Assembly (NCBI GenBank): GCA_963821345.1
Contig: CAWGDM010000009.1
Span: 27,508 to 91,507 of the forward strand
Length of the DNA stretch: 64,000 bases
Direction: 5' to 3'
Source of the DNA: WHSW01 sp963821345
Lineage (GTDB): Bacteria > Actinomycetota > Thermoleophilia > Solirubrobacterales > 70-9
The position numbers and the translations under genes were made by a program. Positions 1 to 8,909 of the stretch are shown one piece after another. The notes below the pieces were generated by a model. That model worked only from the letters and a program-made list of their open reading frames with translations. It had not been told where the DNA came from and searched no databases. Within the stretch, counting starts at the first letter, position 1. Every line of letters starts with the position of its first letter.

Positions 1-9
1 CCGACCGCG

Positions 10-867
10 ATGCGAAACCGGCGCGTCTTCGGCTCGATCCTCTTCCTGGTGTTCGCCGCGGCGCTCGTCTTCGGTGTCGTCAAGGTGGTCGGCAAGCTGA
101 CCGGCGACGACCCGCCGCCGGCGAAGGCGGCGAAGCCGGGCCCGAAGACCAAGGACCTGCTGATCGTCGAGGGGCTGACCCGCAAGCAGATCGCCGATCA
201 GGTCAAGGACAAGGTCAAGGGCGACTACCTCGAGGCCAGCGACTCGGCGCCCAAGGGCTTCGACCTGAACAAGTACGACGCCCAGGACGCCCCCAACCTC
301 GAGGGCTTCCTGTTCCCGGCCACCTACCCGATCACCAAAAAGGAGACGGCGAAGGAGCTCGTCGACGCCCAGCTGCAGGCGTTCAAGGAGAACTTCGACG
401 GGGTCGACCTCTCGTACGCGAAGTCGAAGAACCTGACGCCCTACGACATCCTGATCATCGCCTCGATGATCGAGAAGGAGATCCAGGTGCCGGACGAGCG
501 CAAGCTCGCCGCCGCCGTGATCTACAACCGGCTCAAGGCCGGCGACACGCTCGGGATCGACGCGACGATCCGCTACTACCTCGGCGACTACACCCACCAG
601 CTGACCGAGTCCGAGCTCGCCGACCCCAACAACCCCTACAACACCCGGGTGATCCCCGGCCTGCCGCCGACACCGATCTCCAACCCGGGCCTCGCCTCGA
701 TCGAGGCCGCTGCGCACCCGGCGAAGTCCGACGTCTACTACTTCGTGATCAAGCCCGGGACCTGCGGCGAGCACGTCTTCGTCGAGACCGACGAGGAGTT
801 CCAGCAGGCCGAGGCCGCCTACCAACAGGCGTTGCAAGAGCAGGGCGGTTCACCGACCGACTGCTGA
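10..867 (+). CDS. mltG: Endolytic murein transglycosylase MltG (YceG family)
   Basis: MltG cleaves nascent peptidoglycan glycan strands at the outer face of the membrane and so sets strand length. The protein has one N-terminal membrane segment (about residues 8-28), a Pro/Ala/Lys-rich linker, and then the YceG catalytic domain. The conserved IASMIEKE segment (about residues 150-157) carries the catalytic Glu, and the AAVIYNRL and NPYNTRVIPGLPPTPI blocks are present. The frame is open to the left edge of the window. Actinobacterial MltG often has a basic cytoplasmic tail, so the true start may lie upstream and this ATG may be internal. The family call is secure and the start is not. aroE follows after 20 nt. 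Confidence 0.93.
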   Translation: MRNRRVFGSILFLVFAAALVFGVVKVVGKLTGDDPPPAKAAKPGPKTKDLLIVEGLTRKQIADQVKDKVKGDYLEASDSAPKGFDLNKYDAQDAPNLEGFLFPATYPITKKETAKELVDAQLQAFKENFDGVDLSYAKSKNLTPYDILIIASMIEKEIQVPDERKLAAAVIYNRLKAGDTLGIDATIRYYLGDYTHQLTESELADPNNPYNTRVIPGLPPTPISNPGLASIEAAAHPAKSDVYYFVIKPGTCGEHVFVETDEEFQQAEAAYQQALQEQGGSPTDC

Positions 868-887
868 GCGCCGCCTACGATCAGGCG

Positions 888-1736
888 ATGCCACGGCTAG
901 CGGTCCTCGGCCACCCCGTCTCGCACTCGCGCTCGCCGGCGATGCAGACCGCTGCGCTGGCCGAGCTGGGGCTGGCGCGCAAGTGGTCCTATGAGGCGAT
1001 CGAGGTCGCCTCCGAGCATTTCGCCGCGCTGGTCGCCTCGCTGCCCGACGACGACTTCGCCGGCGTCAACGTCACCGTTCCCCACAAGCTCGCGGCGCTC
1101 GAGGTGGCCGACGAGGCCTCGCCGGCGGCGCGGGCGATCGGCGCCGCCAACACGCTCAGCTTCGACCGTCGCCGCCGGGTCAGCGCCGAGAACACCGACG
1201 CGGCCGGGATCATCGGCGCGATCGGCTCCCGGGTCGATGGGATGCGGGCGCTGGTGCTGGGCGCGGGCGGCTCGGCGCGGGCCGCGGTCTGGGCGCTTGG
1301 CGAGGGCGGGGCGGAGGTCTCGATCTGGAATCGGACCCCCGAGCGCGCGGCGGCGCTGGCGGCCGAGCTCGGCGCCGCGCACGACGAGGCGACCAGCGAC
1401 GAGCGGCTCGACCCCGCCGACTATGACCTGATCCTGAACGCGACCACGCTCGGGCTCGCGCAAGCTAGCGAGCGCCCGCCCAGGTCCACGGACCTAAAGG
1501 CGCTGCCATTCGCTGCCGATGCGATCCAGGCAAGACAAGTCGTGGTGGACCTCGTCTACGGGTCGCACGAAACCGCGCTCGTCTCCTGTGCACGGGAGCG
1601 GGACGCACGCGTGATCGACGGGCTCGAAGTGCTGGTCCACCAGGGAGCCGCCTCGCTTCGGATCTGGACCGGGCTCGACCCCCCGATCGAGACGATGCGC
1701 AGGGCGGCACGAGAGCAGGACACGACCAATGGATGA
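888..1736 (+). CDS. aroE: Shikimate dehydrogenase
   Basis: Reduces 3-dehydroshikimate to shikimate with NADPH. Visible motifs are the substrate loop SHSRSP near the N-terminus, NVTVPHK with the catalytic Lys, the NTD motif, the Rossmann loop GAGGSARA, and a C-terminal DGLEVLVHQGA block. Length (282 aa) is normal. A TACGAT hexamer at 876-881 sits six bases before the ATG, which suggests a leaderless transcript. The stop overlaps the pilB start, so aroE may be co-transcribed with the pilus motor genes. Other shikimate genes (aroC, aroK-aroB, aroQ) lie 28 kb downstream, on the far side of the pilus locus. Confidence 0.95.
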   Translation: MPRLAVLGHPVSHSRSPAMQTAALAELGLARKWSYEAIEVASEHFAALVASLPDDDFAGVNVTVPHKLAALEVADEASPAARAIGAANTLSFDRRRRVSAENTDAAGIIGAIGSRVDGMRALVLGAGGSARAAVWALGEGGAEVSIWNRTPERAAALAAELGAAHDEATSDERLDPADYDLILNATTLGLAQASERPPRSTDLKALPFAADAIQARQVVVDLVYGSHETALVSCARERDARVIDGLEVLVHQGAASLRIWTGLDPPIETMRRAAREQDTTNG

Positions 1737-3520
1737 CCGCCCCGGATATCTGCGCTCCGTACCCTCAGCGGGCGGCGAGGCGACGGCGCCGAAGCTCGAG
1801 GCCGAGCAGGCCGCGGGCGGTCCCCCCGGCCTGACCAAGCCGGTCGGGGTCGGCAACTCGGCGATGTTCCTGACCGACGTCGTGGTCGAGCTCGGCTTCT
1901 CGACCCGCGAGCAAGTCGACAAGGTGATCGAGGAGGCACGCGTCGCCGGGCGCTCGGCCGACGAGCTGCTGGTCGACCAGCGGTTGATCAACGCCGACCA
2001 GCTCTCGCGGGCGATCGCCGAGCGCTACGGCCTCGACCACGTCGACCTGAGCGCCTACCACGTCGACATGGGGGCCGCGAACCTGCTCTCGGTCGCCTCG
2101 GCGCGTCGCTACCGGGCGGTCCCCGTCGGCTACTACGACAAGCACACGCTGCTGGTCGCGATCGGTCGACCCGGCGAACGTGCTGGCGATCGACGACATC
2201 CAGATGATCACCGGGCTGCGCTGCCGGATGGCGGTCGCCGCGGCCGACGACGTCGAGGCGCTGATCAAGAGGCTCAACTCGCTCGAGAGCGCGGTCACCG
2301 AGGCCGTCGACGACGAAGACGCCGAGACCGAGCTGGGCGAGGTCGCCGAGCTGCACGAGTCCGCCGACGACGCGCCGGTGATCAAGCTCGTCTACTCGAT
2401 CCTCGGCCAGGCTGCGACCGAGGGCGCCTCCGACATCCACTTCGAGCCCGGCGACGACGAGATGCGGGTCCGCTTCCGCGTCGACGGCGTCCTCTACGAG
2501 GCCGCCAAGGTGCCCAGGCGGATGGTCTCGGGCGTGATCAGCCGTGTGAAGATCATGAGCGAGCTCGACATCGCCGAGAAGCGCGTCCCCCAGGACGGCC
2601 GGGTGAGCGTCAACGTCGAAGACCGCAAGGTCGACCTGCGAATCACCACCCTGCCGACCCAGCGCGGCGAGGGGGCGACGATCCGCATCCTCGACAAGGA
2701 GCAGGCATTGCTGACCCTCGACGAGCTCGGGATGGTCGGGATGGGGCGCGAGCGCTTCGAGTCCGCGGTCACGCGCTCCCACGGGGCCGTCCTGGTCACC
2801 GGGCCGACCGGATCCGGTAAGTCGACCTCGCTGTACGCGGCGCTCGACGACCTGAACGCGGTCGAGAAGAAGATCATCACGATCGAGGACCCGGTCGAGT
2901 ACCGGATCGAGGGCATCAACCAGATCAACGTCAACCGCAAGGCGGGGCTGACGTTCGCTGCCGGCCTGCGCTCGATGCTGCGCGCCGACCCCGACATCAT
3001 CATGGTCGGCGAGATCCGCGACGCGGAGACCGCGCGGATCGCGATCGAGTCGGCGCTCACCGGCCACATGGTCCTCTCGACCCTGCACACCAACAACGCG
3101 CCGGGGACGATCACCAGGCTTCAGAAGATGGGGATCGAGAGCTTCTTGACCGCCTCGGCGCTCGACTGCGTCGTCGCCCAGCGGCTGGCTCGGAAGCTGT
3201 GCACGCACTGCAAGAAGCGGGCGATGATCTCGCAGGAGGCGCTGCTGGAGTCCGGCTTCAGGGTCGGCACCGACCTCGAGGCCTACGAGCCGGTCGGCTG
3301 CTCGCGCTGCAACCAGACCGGCTTCAAGGGCCGGATCGGGATCTTCTCGGTGATGGAGATGAGCGAGCGGATCAAGGATCTGACCGTGTCGAACGCCCCC
3401 GAGTCAGAGATCACGGACGTCGCCCGCGAGGAGGGCATGCTCACCCTGCGCGAGGACGGTCTCAGCAAGGTCCGCGCCGGGGTGACCTCGATCGCCGAGC
3501 TCGCCCGGATCGCGTCCTAG
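1729..3520 (+). CDS. pilB: Type IV pilus assembly ATPase PilB (GspE family), frameshifted
   Basis: Cytoplasmic hexameric ATPase that drives pilus extension. The N-terminal MshEN/GspE-N domain (about residues 45-145) reads from 1729 up to GGT at 2164. The rest (domain N2, Walker A GPTGSGKST, Asp box, Walker B DPDIIMVGEIRD, His box TLHTNN, and a CxxC...CxxC zinc motif CTHC/CSRC) reads from about 2168 in a frame one base over. Removing T2166 joins the two parts as LLVAIGDPANVLAIDD, the expected family sequence. This is therefore a single-base insertion, from sequencing error or recent mutation. As written, the product would stop early. pilT and pilC follow on the same strand. The family call is secure; whether the gene is intact in the cell is not known. 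Confidence 0.9.
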
Positions 3521-3602
3521 CGCCCGGCGGTCAGTCCAATCCCGCGGGTGCAGGCATGCAGCCAGGCTCAAGTTCTGGCCGCCTCGGGCCGATTGTTCAT
3601 GC

Positions 3603-4760
3603 GTGAGCGTTGACTTCGCTGCAGTGCTCGGCCAAATGGTCGCCGTGCGCGCCTCTGACGTGCATATCTCTCCCGGGCTGCCGCCCGCGATGCGCGTCAA
3701 CGGCCGCGTGGCGCCGCTCGCCGACTTCCCGACCCTGACCCCGCAGGACACCCGCGAGATCGTCTACTCGGTGCTCAACGACTCGCAGCGCAAGCGGTTC
3801 GAGAACGAGCGCCAGCTCGACCTCTCCTACGCGATCCCGGATATGGCCCGGTTCCGCGTCAACGTCTTCTTCCAGCGGGGTTCGATCAGCGCCGCCTTCC
3901 GCCTGATCCCGGACGAGATCAGGAGCCTCGAGGACCTCGGCCTGCCGGCGGCGCTGACCGACTTCACGCGCAGGCCGCGCGGGTTCGTGCTGGTCACCGG
4001 CCCTACCGGCTCGGGCAAGTCGACCACGCTCGCGTCGATGGTCGACGTGATCAACCGTGAGCGCTCCGAGCACATCCTGACGATCGAGGACCCGATCGAG
4101 TTCCTGCATCGCCACCAGAAGTGCATCGTCAACCAGCGCGAGATCGGCGCCGACGCGACCGACTTCGGCACCGCCCTGCGGGCCGCCCTGCGCGAGGACC
4201 CCGACGTGATCCTCGTCGGCGAGATGCGCGACCTGGAGACGATCACGACCGCGCTGACCGCGGCTGAGACCGGCCACCTGGTGTTCGCCACCCTGCACAC
4301 CCAGTCGACCGCGCAGACGGTCGACCGGATCATCGACGTCTTCCCGCCTCACCAGCAGCACCAGGTGCGGATGCAGCTCTCGATCGCCCTGCAGGGGATC
4401 GTCACCCAGCAGCTGCTCGAGACCTCCGACGGCGCCGGCCGCGTCTGTGCGACCGAGATCCTGGTCCCGAACCCGGCGATCCGCAACCTGATCCGCGAGG
4501 GCAAGACGCACCAGATCTATTCGGCGCTGCAGACCTCGGGCGCCCAAGGGATGCACACGATGGACGCCAACCTCGCCCAGCTGGTCCGCAACGGCAGGAT
4601 CACCCGATCGCTCGCCGAGCAGCGCGCCTCCGTTCCCGAGGAGCTGAAGCGTCTGCTCGGCACCGCCACGAACGGGATCGCCGCCAACGGCCCGGCGCTG
4701 GTCGAGGACCCTGACGAGTCGCTGCGGGCGGAGCCCGGCGCCCCGGCGACCATGCTGTGA
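3603..4760 (+). CDS. pilT: Type IV pilus retraction ATPase PilT
   Basis: PilT-type ATPase that powers pilus retraction and so twitching or DNA uptake. It has the PilT-like N-terminal ASDVHISPGLPP and RVNG segments, Walker A GPTGSGKSTT, Walker B DPDVILVGEMRD, and the C-terminal AIRNLIREGKTHQI signature that separates PilT from PilB. There is no zinc Cys pair, as expected for PilT. Length (385 aa) is typical, with an extra approximately 30-residue acidic/Ala tail. The start is GTG at 3603, 82 nt after the end of pilB; pilC follows 13 nt later. Presence of PilT implies retractable pili rather than a static pseudopilus. Confidence 0.94.
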   Translation: MSVDFAAVLGQMVAVRASDVHISPGLPPAMRVNGRVAPLADFPTLTPQDTREIVYSVLNDSQRKRFENERQLDLSYAIPDMARFRVNVFFQRGSISAAFRLIPDEIRSLEDLGLPAALTDFTRRPRGFVLVTGPTGSGKSTTLASMVDVINRERSEHILTIEDPIEFLHRHQKCIVNQREIGADATDFGTALRAALREDPDVILVGEMRDLETITTALTAAETGHLVFATLHTQSTAQTVDRIIDVFPPHQQHQVRMQLSIALQGIVTQQLLETSDGAGRVCATEILVPNPAIRNLIREGKTHQIYSALQTSGAQGMHTMDANLAQLVRNGRITRSLAEQRASVPEELKRLLGTATNGIAANGPALVEDPDESLRAEPGAPATML

Positions 4761-4773
4761 GCAGGACGCCGTC

Positions 4774-6006
4774 GTGAGCACCTTCAGCTTCCGTGCCGTC
4801 GATCTCGCCGGGGTTCCGTCCCGAGGCGAGGTGGAGGCGAGCAGCAAGGCTCAGGTCTCCGACCAGCTGCGCCAGCGAGGCCTGATCGTCCTCGACGTCT
4901 CCGAGCAGCGCGAGGCGCTGAAGCTGGAGTCGATCTTCCAGCGCTTCAAGAGCGTCAACATGCGCAACCTCTCGGTCTTCTCGCGTCAGTTCGCGACCCT
5001 GATCGGGTCCGGGATGCCGATGCTGCGGTCGCTGTACACGCTCGAGGACCAGACCGAGGACGAGATGCTGAAGCCGGCGATCGCCTCGCTGCGAAACGAC
5101 GTCGAGGCCGGCAGCTCGCTGAACCAGGCGATGGAGCGCCAGCCCGGGGTCTTCGACCCGCTCTATCGCTCGATGGTCCAGGCGGGCGAGGGCTCGGGTC
5201 GCCTCGAGCAGGCGCTCGACCGGGTCGCCGCCCAGCTGGAGAAGCTCGACTCGCTCAGGCGCCAGGTGAAGTCGGCGATGATGTACCCGGCCGTCGTCTT
5301 CGCGGTCGCGCTCGTCGTGATGATCGTGATCGTCGCCTTCGTCGTCCCGGTGTTCGTTGGGATCTTCGAGGAGATCTCCGCCGAGAACGGCGAGAGCTCG
5401 GAGCTGCCGACGATGACCAAGATCACGGTCGGGATCTCCGACGCGGTCACCGGCTCCTGGTACATCATCATCCCGGTCGTCGCGGTGCTCGTGTACGCCT
5501 TCGTCCGCTGGAAGAAGACCGACCGCGGCCGGATCACCTGGGACCGCTTCAAGCTCCGGATCCCCGCCAAGATCGGCGACGTGGTCCAGAAGGTGGCGCT
5601 GGCGCGTTGGTCGCGCACCTTCTCCGGCACCGTCTCCTCCGGCGTGCCGATCCTGCAGGCGATCCAGATCTCCGGCCAGACAGCCGGCAACGCGGTTATC
5701 CAGGAGGCGATGGACGCCGTCTATGACTCGGTCAAGAAGGGCGGCTCGATCGCCAAGCCGCTCGAGGAGGCAGATGTCTTCCCGCCGATGGTCTCCCACA
5801 TGGTCGCGGTCGGCGAGGAGTCCGGCCAGCTCGAGCAGATGCTGGAGAAGATCGCCGACTTCTACGACGCCGAGGTCGACGCGAAGATCAAGGCCCTGAC
5901 CTCGTTGATCGAGCCGCTGATGATCGTCGTCGTCGGCGTCGTCGTCGGCTTCATCGTGATCTCGATGTACCTGCCGATCTTCAGCATCTACGACAAGATC
6001 CGCTAG
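4774..6006 (+). CDS. pilC: Type IV pilus inner-membrane platform protein PilC (GspF family)
   Basis: Polytopic platform protein linking the PilB/PilT motors to pilin polymerisation. It has two T2SF domains (about residues 70-190 and 270-395), each with the GspF pattern FSRQFATLIGSGMPML and WSRTFSGTVSSGVPIL, and three hydrophobic segments near residues 170-195, 225-245 and 380-400. The N-terminal FSFRAVD..G sequence is typical of the family. Length is 410 aa. It ends the motor operon, and a promoter-like element for the next operon begins eight bases after the stop. Confidence 0.94.
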   Translation: MSTFSFRAVDLAGVPSRGEVEASSKAQVSDQLRQRGLIVLDVSEQREALKLESIFQRFKSVNMRNLSVFSRQFATLIGSGMPMLRSLYTLEDQTEDEMLKPAIASLRNDVEAGSSLNQAMERQPGVFDPLYRSMVQAGEGSGRLEQALDRVAAQLEKLDSLRRQVKSAMMYPAVVFAVALVVMIVIVAFVVPVFVGIFEEISAENGESSELPTMTKITVGISDAVTGSWYIIIPVVAVLVYAFVRWKKTDRGRITWDRFKLRIPAKIGDVVQKVALARWSRTFSGTVSSGVPILQAIQISGQTAGNAVIQEAMDAVYDSVKKGGSIAKPLEEADVFPPMVSHMVAVGEESGQLEQMLEKIADFYDAEVDAKIKALTSLIEPLMIVVVGVVVGFIVISMYLPIFSIYDKIR

Positions 6007-6013
6007 CGCCCAC

Positions 6014-6040
6014 TAAACGGATGTCCGATGGACGCCGGTA
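6014..6040 (+). promoter_or_regulatory. FliA/WhiG-type promoter candidate for the surface-protein operon
   Basis: TAAA at 6014-6017, a 16-nt spacer, then GCCGGTA at 6034-6040. This is one mismatch from the GCCGATA -10 of FliA/SigD/WhiG-type sigma factors. The same architecture occurs before both major pilins. A start near 6047 would give a leader of about 125 nt that contains a small hairpin (AGGGGC-GT-GCCCCT near 6112-6125). Confidence 0.45.
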
Positions 6041-6171
6041 CCCATCGCTAAAGCTCACGCCCCCCTGAGTCGAACCCTTCATCAGACAGGCTCGGCGTCA
6101 GGGCTGCCCCCAGGGGCGTGCCCCTCAGCAGGGCCGCAGATACAGAACCATCAATTCAAGGGGGCACCTGA

Positions 6172-6660
6172 ATGCATACCCGCAAGACGCGCCTGATAGG
6201 CGCGGGAGTCACAGTCCTCGTCCTCGGCGTCGTCGGCCTCGTCTACGCCGCCTGGACCACCAACGGGTCCGGCAGCGGCTACGCCAAGGCCGGCACGGCT
6301 CAGGACCTTTCGACCGTCGCGACGGCCGTGACCACCGGCGACCTGTACCCGAACGGGAACGGGACCGTGAAGCTGACGGTCCACAACCCGAACCCGTACG
6401 CGGTCACGATCACCGACGTGACGGCCGGCACGGGCGACGTCACCGCGAGTGGCGGCATCGGGGTGTGTGACATCACCGGCGTCACCTTCCTCGATCAGAA
6501 CGGACTCTCGATCGGGATCCCGGCCAACGGCGACTCGGACGTGATCAACCTGGCCAACGCGGCTCACATGTCGAACGAGTCCGAGAACGGCTGCCAGGAC
6601 GCCGTGTTCACGATCCCGGTCCTGATCTCGGGCGCCAGCAGCAACACCGGCGGCAGCTGA
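6172..6660 (+). CDS. Secreted surface protein with SipW-cognate-like signal segment
   Basis: 162 aa. One N-terminal hydrophobic segment (about residues 8-27) is followed by AAWTTNGSGSGYAKAGT, which resembles the region after the signal in SipW-dependent TasA/CalY-type matrix proteins. The rest is predicted beta-rich, with a single Cys pair (VCDI near residue 104 and GCQDA near residue 144). There is no prepilin G/FTLxE motif, so it is not a pilin. It shares the LYP..GTVKLTVHN and GCQDAVF.IP blocks with the next gene, so the two are paralogues. The leader has a GGGGG Shine-Dalgarno at about 6160-6164. Function is unknown; a surface or matrix role is inferred from context. Confidence 0.7.
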   Translation: MHTRKTRLIGAGVTVLVLGVVGLVYAAWTTNGSGSGYAKAGTAQDLSTVATAVTTGDLYPNGNGTVKLTVHNPNPYAVTITDVTAGTGDVTASGGIGVCDITGVTFLDQNGLSIGIPANGDSDVINLANAAHMSNESENGCQDAVFTIPVLISGASSNTGGS

Positions 6661-6770
6661 GCACGAGACCCGCCGGCCAGGAACCCTCCGATGGCTCTGA
6701 ACGTGGCTGAGATGCGGTCCGGCGTCCCGTCGGGCGCCGGACCGCTCCTGCCGCGCGCAGAGGTTCGGCG

Positions 6771-7244
6771 ATGAGGCGATCGCTCACAGCCCTGCTGGCG
6801 GTGGTGGCCGTGATGGGCGCCACGGTCGCGGCCTACGCCGCTCTGGGTGCGGCGGATCGCGCCGCGCCCGCTCAGCCGTCGATCGAACCGTCGCCCGTCC
6901 GCGTGACCGGCAACGTCGAGGGCCTGTACCCGGGGGTGGCCACGCCCCTGCAGATCCGGGTTCGCAACCGAACCGCCGGCCCGGTGCGGCTGCGGTGGGT
7001 CCGGGCGGTCGTCAGCCGGCCTAACGCGGGCTGCGATCCGCGTTACCTGCAGACCGAACAGATCGACCCCCACCAGAGGATCCCGGCACTCGGTCGCATC
7101 GATCTGGAGATGCCGATCACCCTGAGCGCCGACGCGCCCGACGGCTGCCAGGACGCGATCTTCCCGATCCTCTATCGGACCCGGGTCAACGTGCTCGGGA
7201 GCGCGGGGGACCCGGGCGGCACAGACCCGGGGAGCGCGAGGTGA
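6771..7244 (+). CDS. Secreted protein, paralogue of the 6172-6660 product
   Basis: 157 aa with a signal-like hydrophobic segment (about residues 5-24) ending AAYAAL. The mature part repeats the upstream protein's blocks: GLYPGVATPLQIRVRNRT (compare LYPNGNGTVKLTVHN) and DGCQDAIFPI (compare NGCQDAVFTI). Its stop overlaps the GTG start of the next gene, so the two are translationally coupled. No catalytic motif is visible. I infer a secreted beta-sandwich protein that acts with its neighbours at the cell surface. Confidence 0.65.
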   Translation: MRRSLTALLAVVAVMGATVAAYAALGAADRAAPAQPSIEPSPVRVTGNVEGLYPGVATPLQIRVRNRTAGPVRLRWVRAVVSRPNAGCDPRYLQTEQIDPHQRIPALGRIDLEMPITLSADAPDGCQDAIFPILYRTRVNVLGSAGDPGGTDPGSAR

Positions 7245-8890
7245 TCGCCGTGCGTGCGCGAGCCACCCTGCTCGGGTCCGCCCTGGCGCTGCTCGCCCTG
7301 GTTCCCGCGTCGGCGTCCGCGAGCTGGCGGGTCACGGGGTCGGACGCCGCATCGGCGAAGGCGAGCAGCCTGAGTACCGTCGCTCAGCCGACCGCAGCGA
7401 TCGCGAGCGGGGGTGTGACCGTCAGCTGGACGGCCCCGAGCTCCGGCGCCCCGGCCACCGGGTACCTCGTCCGGCGCTTCGACGGCTCCGGCAACGTCCA
7501 GACGATCGGCGCCGGCTGCTCCGGGACGATCACCACGACCAGCTGCACCGAGGCCTCGGTGCCGCAGGGGACCTGGCGCTACCGGGTGACCCCGGTGAAC
7601 GCGAACTGGCGCGGCTCCGAGAGCGCCGCGAGCGCCGCGGTCACGATTTCCGCCCCGGCCCTCACCCTCGACCAGTCGTCGGTCGGCTCGCTGCCGGCCC
7701 GGCTCAGCGGCCGGATCACGAACTTCGCCCCGGGGCAGACCGTGTCGTTCCGGCTCGACGGCCTGAACGGGCAGCTGCTCACCGGCACGATCGCGCCGAC
7801 CCCGGTGCCCGCGGGCGGGACGGCCACGGTCGACATCACCCTGCCGGCGCAGACGGCTGTGGGGACGCACACGATCTTCGCGCGCGGCAGCGCCGGCGAC
7901 ACCGCCACCGCCCCGATCTCGGTGCTGACCCGGCAGACCGTCGCGACCAGCGCCTGGGACCTGCGCGACGCGTCGGCCGGCGGCCCGGAGGTCAACGCCT
8001 CCGATCCGATCGGCTTCGGGTCCGACGGTCGCACCGTGGCCACGTCGACGCCGCCGGCCGCGTTCAGAACCGGCCGCTACCTCCAGATCGACTACAACGG
8101 CCCCCTGCCGACGAACGCCGCGCCCACCTCGGCCGCGTTCGACATCCGCTTCGCCGCCGGCGCCGGCTCGAGCACCGCCTGCTTCTACTTCGACCTGCGC
8201 CGGGCGTCCACGAACGCGGTGCTCGCCACCCACGGCAGCGCGGCCAACCCGGTCGGGTGCGTGAGCGGGACAGCGCAGACGAGCTTCTCGACCGCGCTGC
8301 CCGCCGTCTCCTCGGCCGCGATCGCCAACGATCTGCGCCTTCGCGTCTACGTCCGGGCCTCGGGCGGCGCGGCGCCGGTGCTTGATCGGGCCGGCATCTC
8401 GGTGGTCAGCAGCCAGGGGACGTTCACCCTCTACGGCGAGGACTTCAGCGACCGGCTCGGCGGCGGCGCCGTCGATCGCAGCTGGCCGTTGGCAGCCAGG
8501 CAAGGCGCCACGTATCCAAGCGCCGCGACCTGGCCGACAGCGTTTGCGTCCAGCCGCTACCTGCGGCTCACGTTCCCGACCTACGTTCCGGCCGGCGCGA
8601 CGGTGTCCGGGGCGTCGTTCCGGCACCGCTTCCGCCGCTCCGGAGGCGGGTCGGTGTGCTGGTATCTCGAGGTCATCCAGGGAGCGACCGTGATCGGCAC
8701 CCACGGAAGCCCCGCGGCGCCGATCTCCTGCACGACCGGCAACGGCTACAGGACCGACGACGTCGCGCTGCCGGAGATCAACAGTCCCGCGCGAGCCAAC
8801 GGGGCGGTGCTGAAGATCTACATGCGCAGCACGACCGGCGGACGCAGCGAGCACGACTGGGCGCAGCTGACTATCGACTACGCGAACTAG
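7241..8890 (+). CDS. Secreted protein with fibronectin type III-like domain
   Basis: 549 aa. The signal peptide covers about residues 1-28 (ends PASASA|SW). A fibronectin type III-like domain (about residues 45-135) contains VTVSWTAPSSGAPATGYLVRR and WRYRVTPVNANWRGSESA. After it come an Ig-like segment (about 140-225) and a long beta-rich C-terminal half holding two related approximately 130-residue units, each with RYL.I/L..., a single CFYF or CWYLE motif, and an ATHGS/GTHGS block. No anchor or sortase motif is seen. It starts with GTG overlapping the previous stop and ends the operon, convergent with the next gene. A likely adhesin or matrix component; substrate unknown. Confidence 0.68.
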   Translation: MIAVRARATLLGSALALLALVPASASASWRVTGSDAASAKASSLSTVAQPTAAIASGGVTVSWTAPSSGAPATGYLVRRFDGSGNVQTIGAGCSGTITTTSCTEASVPQGTWRYRVTPVNANWRGSESAASAAVTISAPALTLDQSSVGSLPARLSGRITNFAPGQTVSFRLDGLNGQLLTGTIAPTPVPAGGTATVDITLPAQTAVGTHTIFARGSAGDTATAPISVLTRQTVATSAWDLRDASAGGPEVNASDPIGFGSDGRTVATSTPPAAFRTGRYLQIDYNGPLPTNAAPTSAAFDIRFAAGAGSSTACFYFDLRRASTNAVLATHGSAANPVGCVSGTAQTSFSTALPAVSSAAIANDLRLRVYVRASGGAAPVLDRAGISVVSSQGTFTLYGEDFSDRLGGGAVDRSWPLAARQGATYPSAATWPTAFASSRYLRLTFPTYVPAGATVSGASFRHRFRRSGGGSVCWYLEVIQGATVIGTHGSPAAPISCTTGNGYRTDDVALPEINSPARANGAVLKIYMRSTTGGRSEHDWAQLTIDYAN

Positions 8891-8909
8891 CCGGCGGGCT
8901 CGGCGCGGC

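Noticed and set aside
2180..3520. An independent short pilB starting at GTG 2180
   Set aside because: The missing N-terminal domain is present just upstream and joins perfectly after removal of T2166.
6047..6171. A riboswitch in the leader of the surface operon
   Set aside because: Small hairpins exist, but I could match no known aptamer consensus.
6172..6660. Type IV pilin
   Set aside because: There is no G|F/L-xxxE prepilin site. The hydrophobic segment is followed by a TasA/CalY-like sequence instead.
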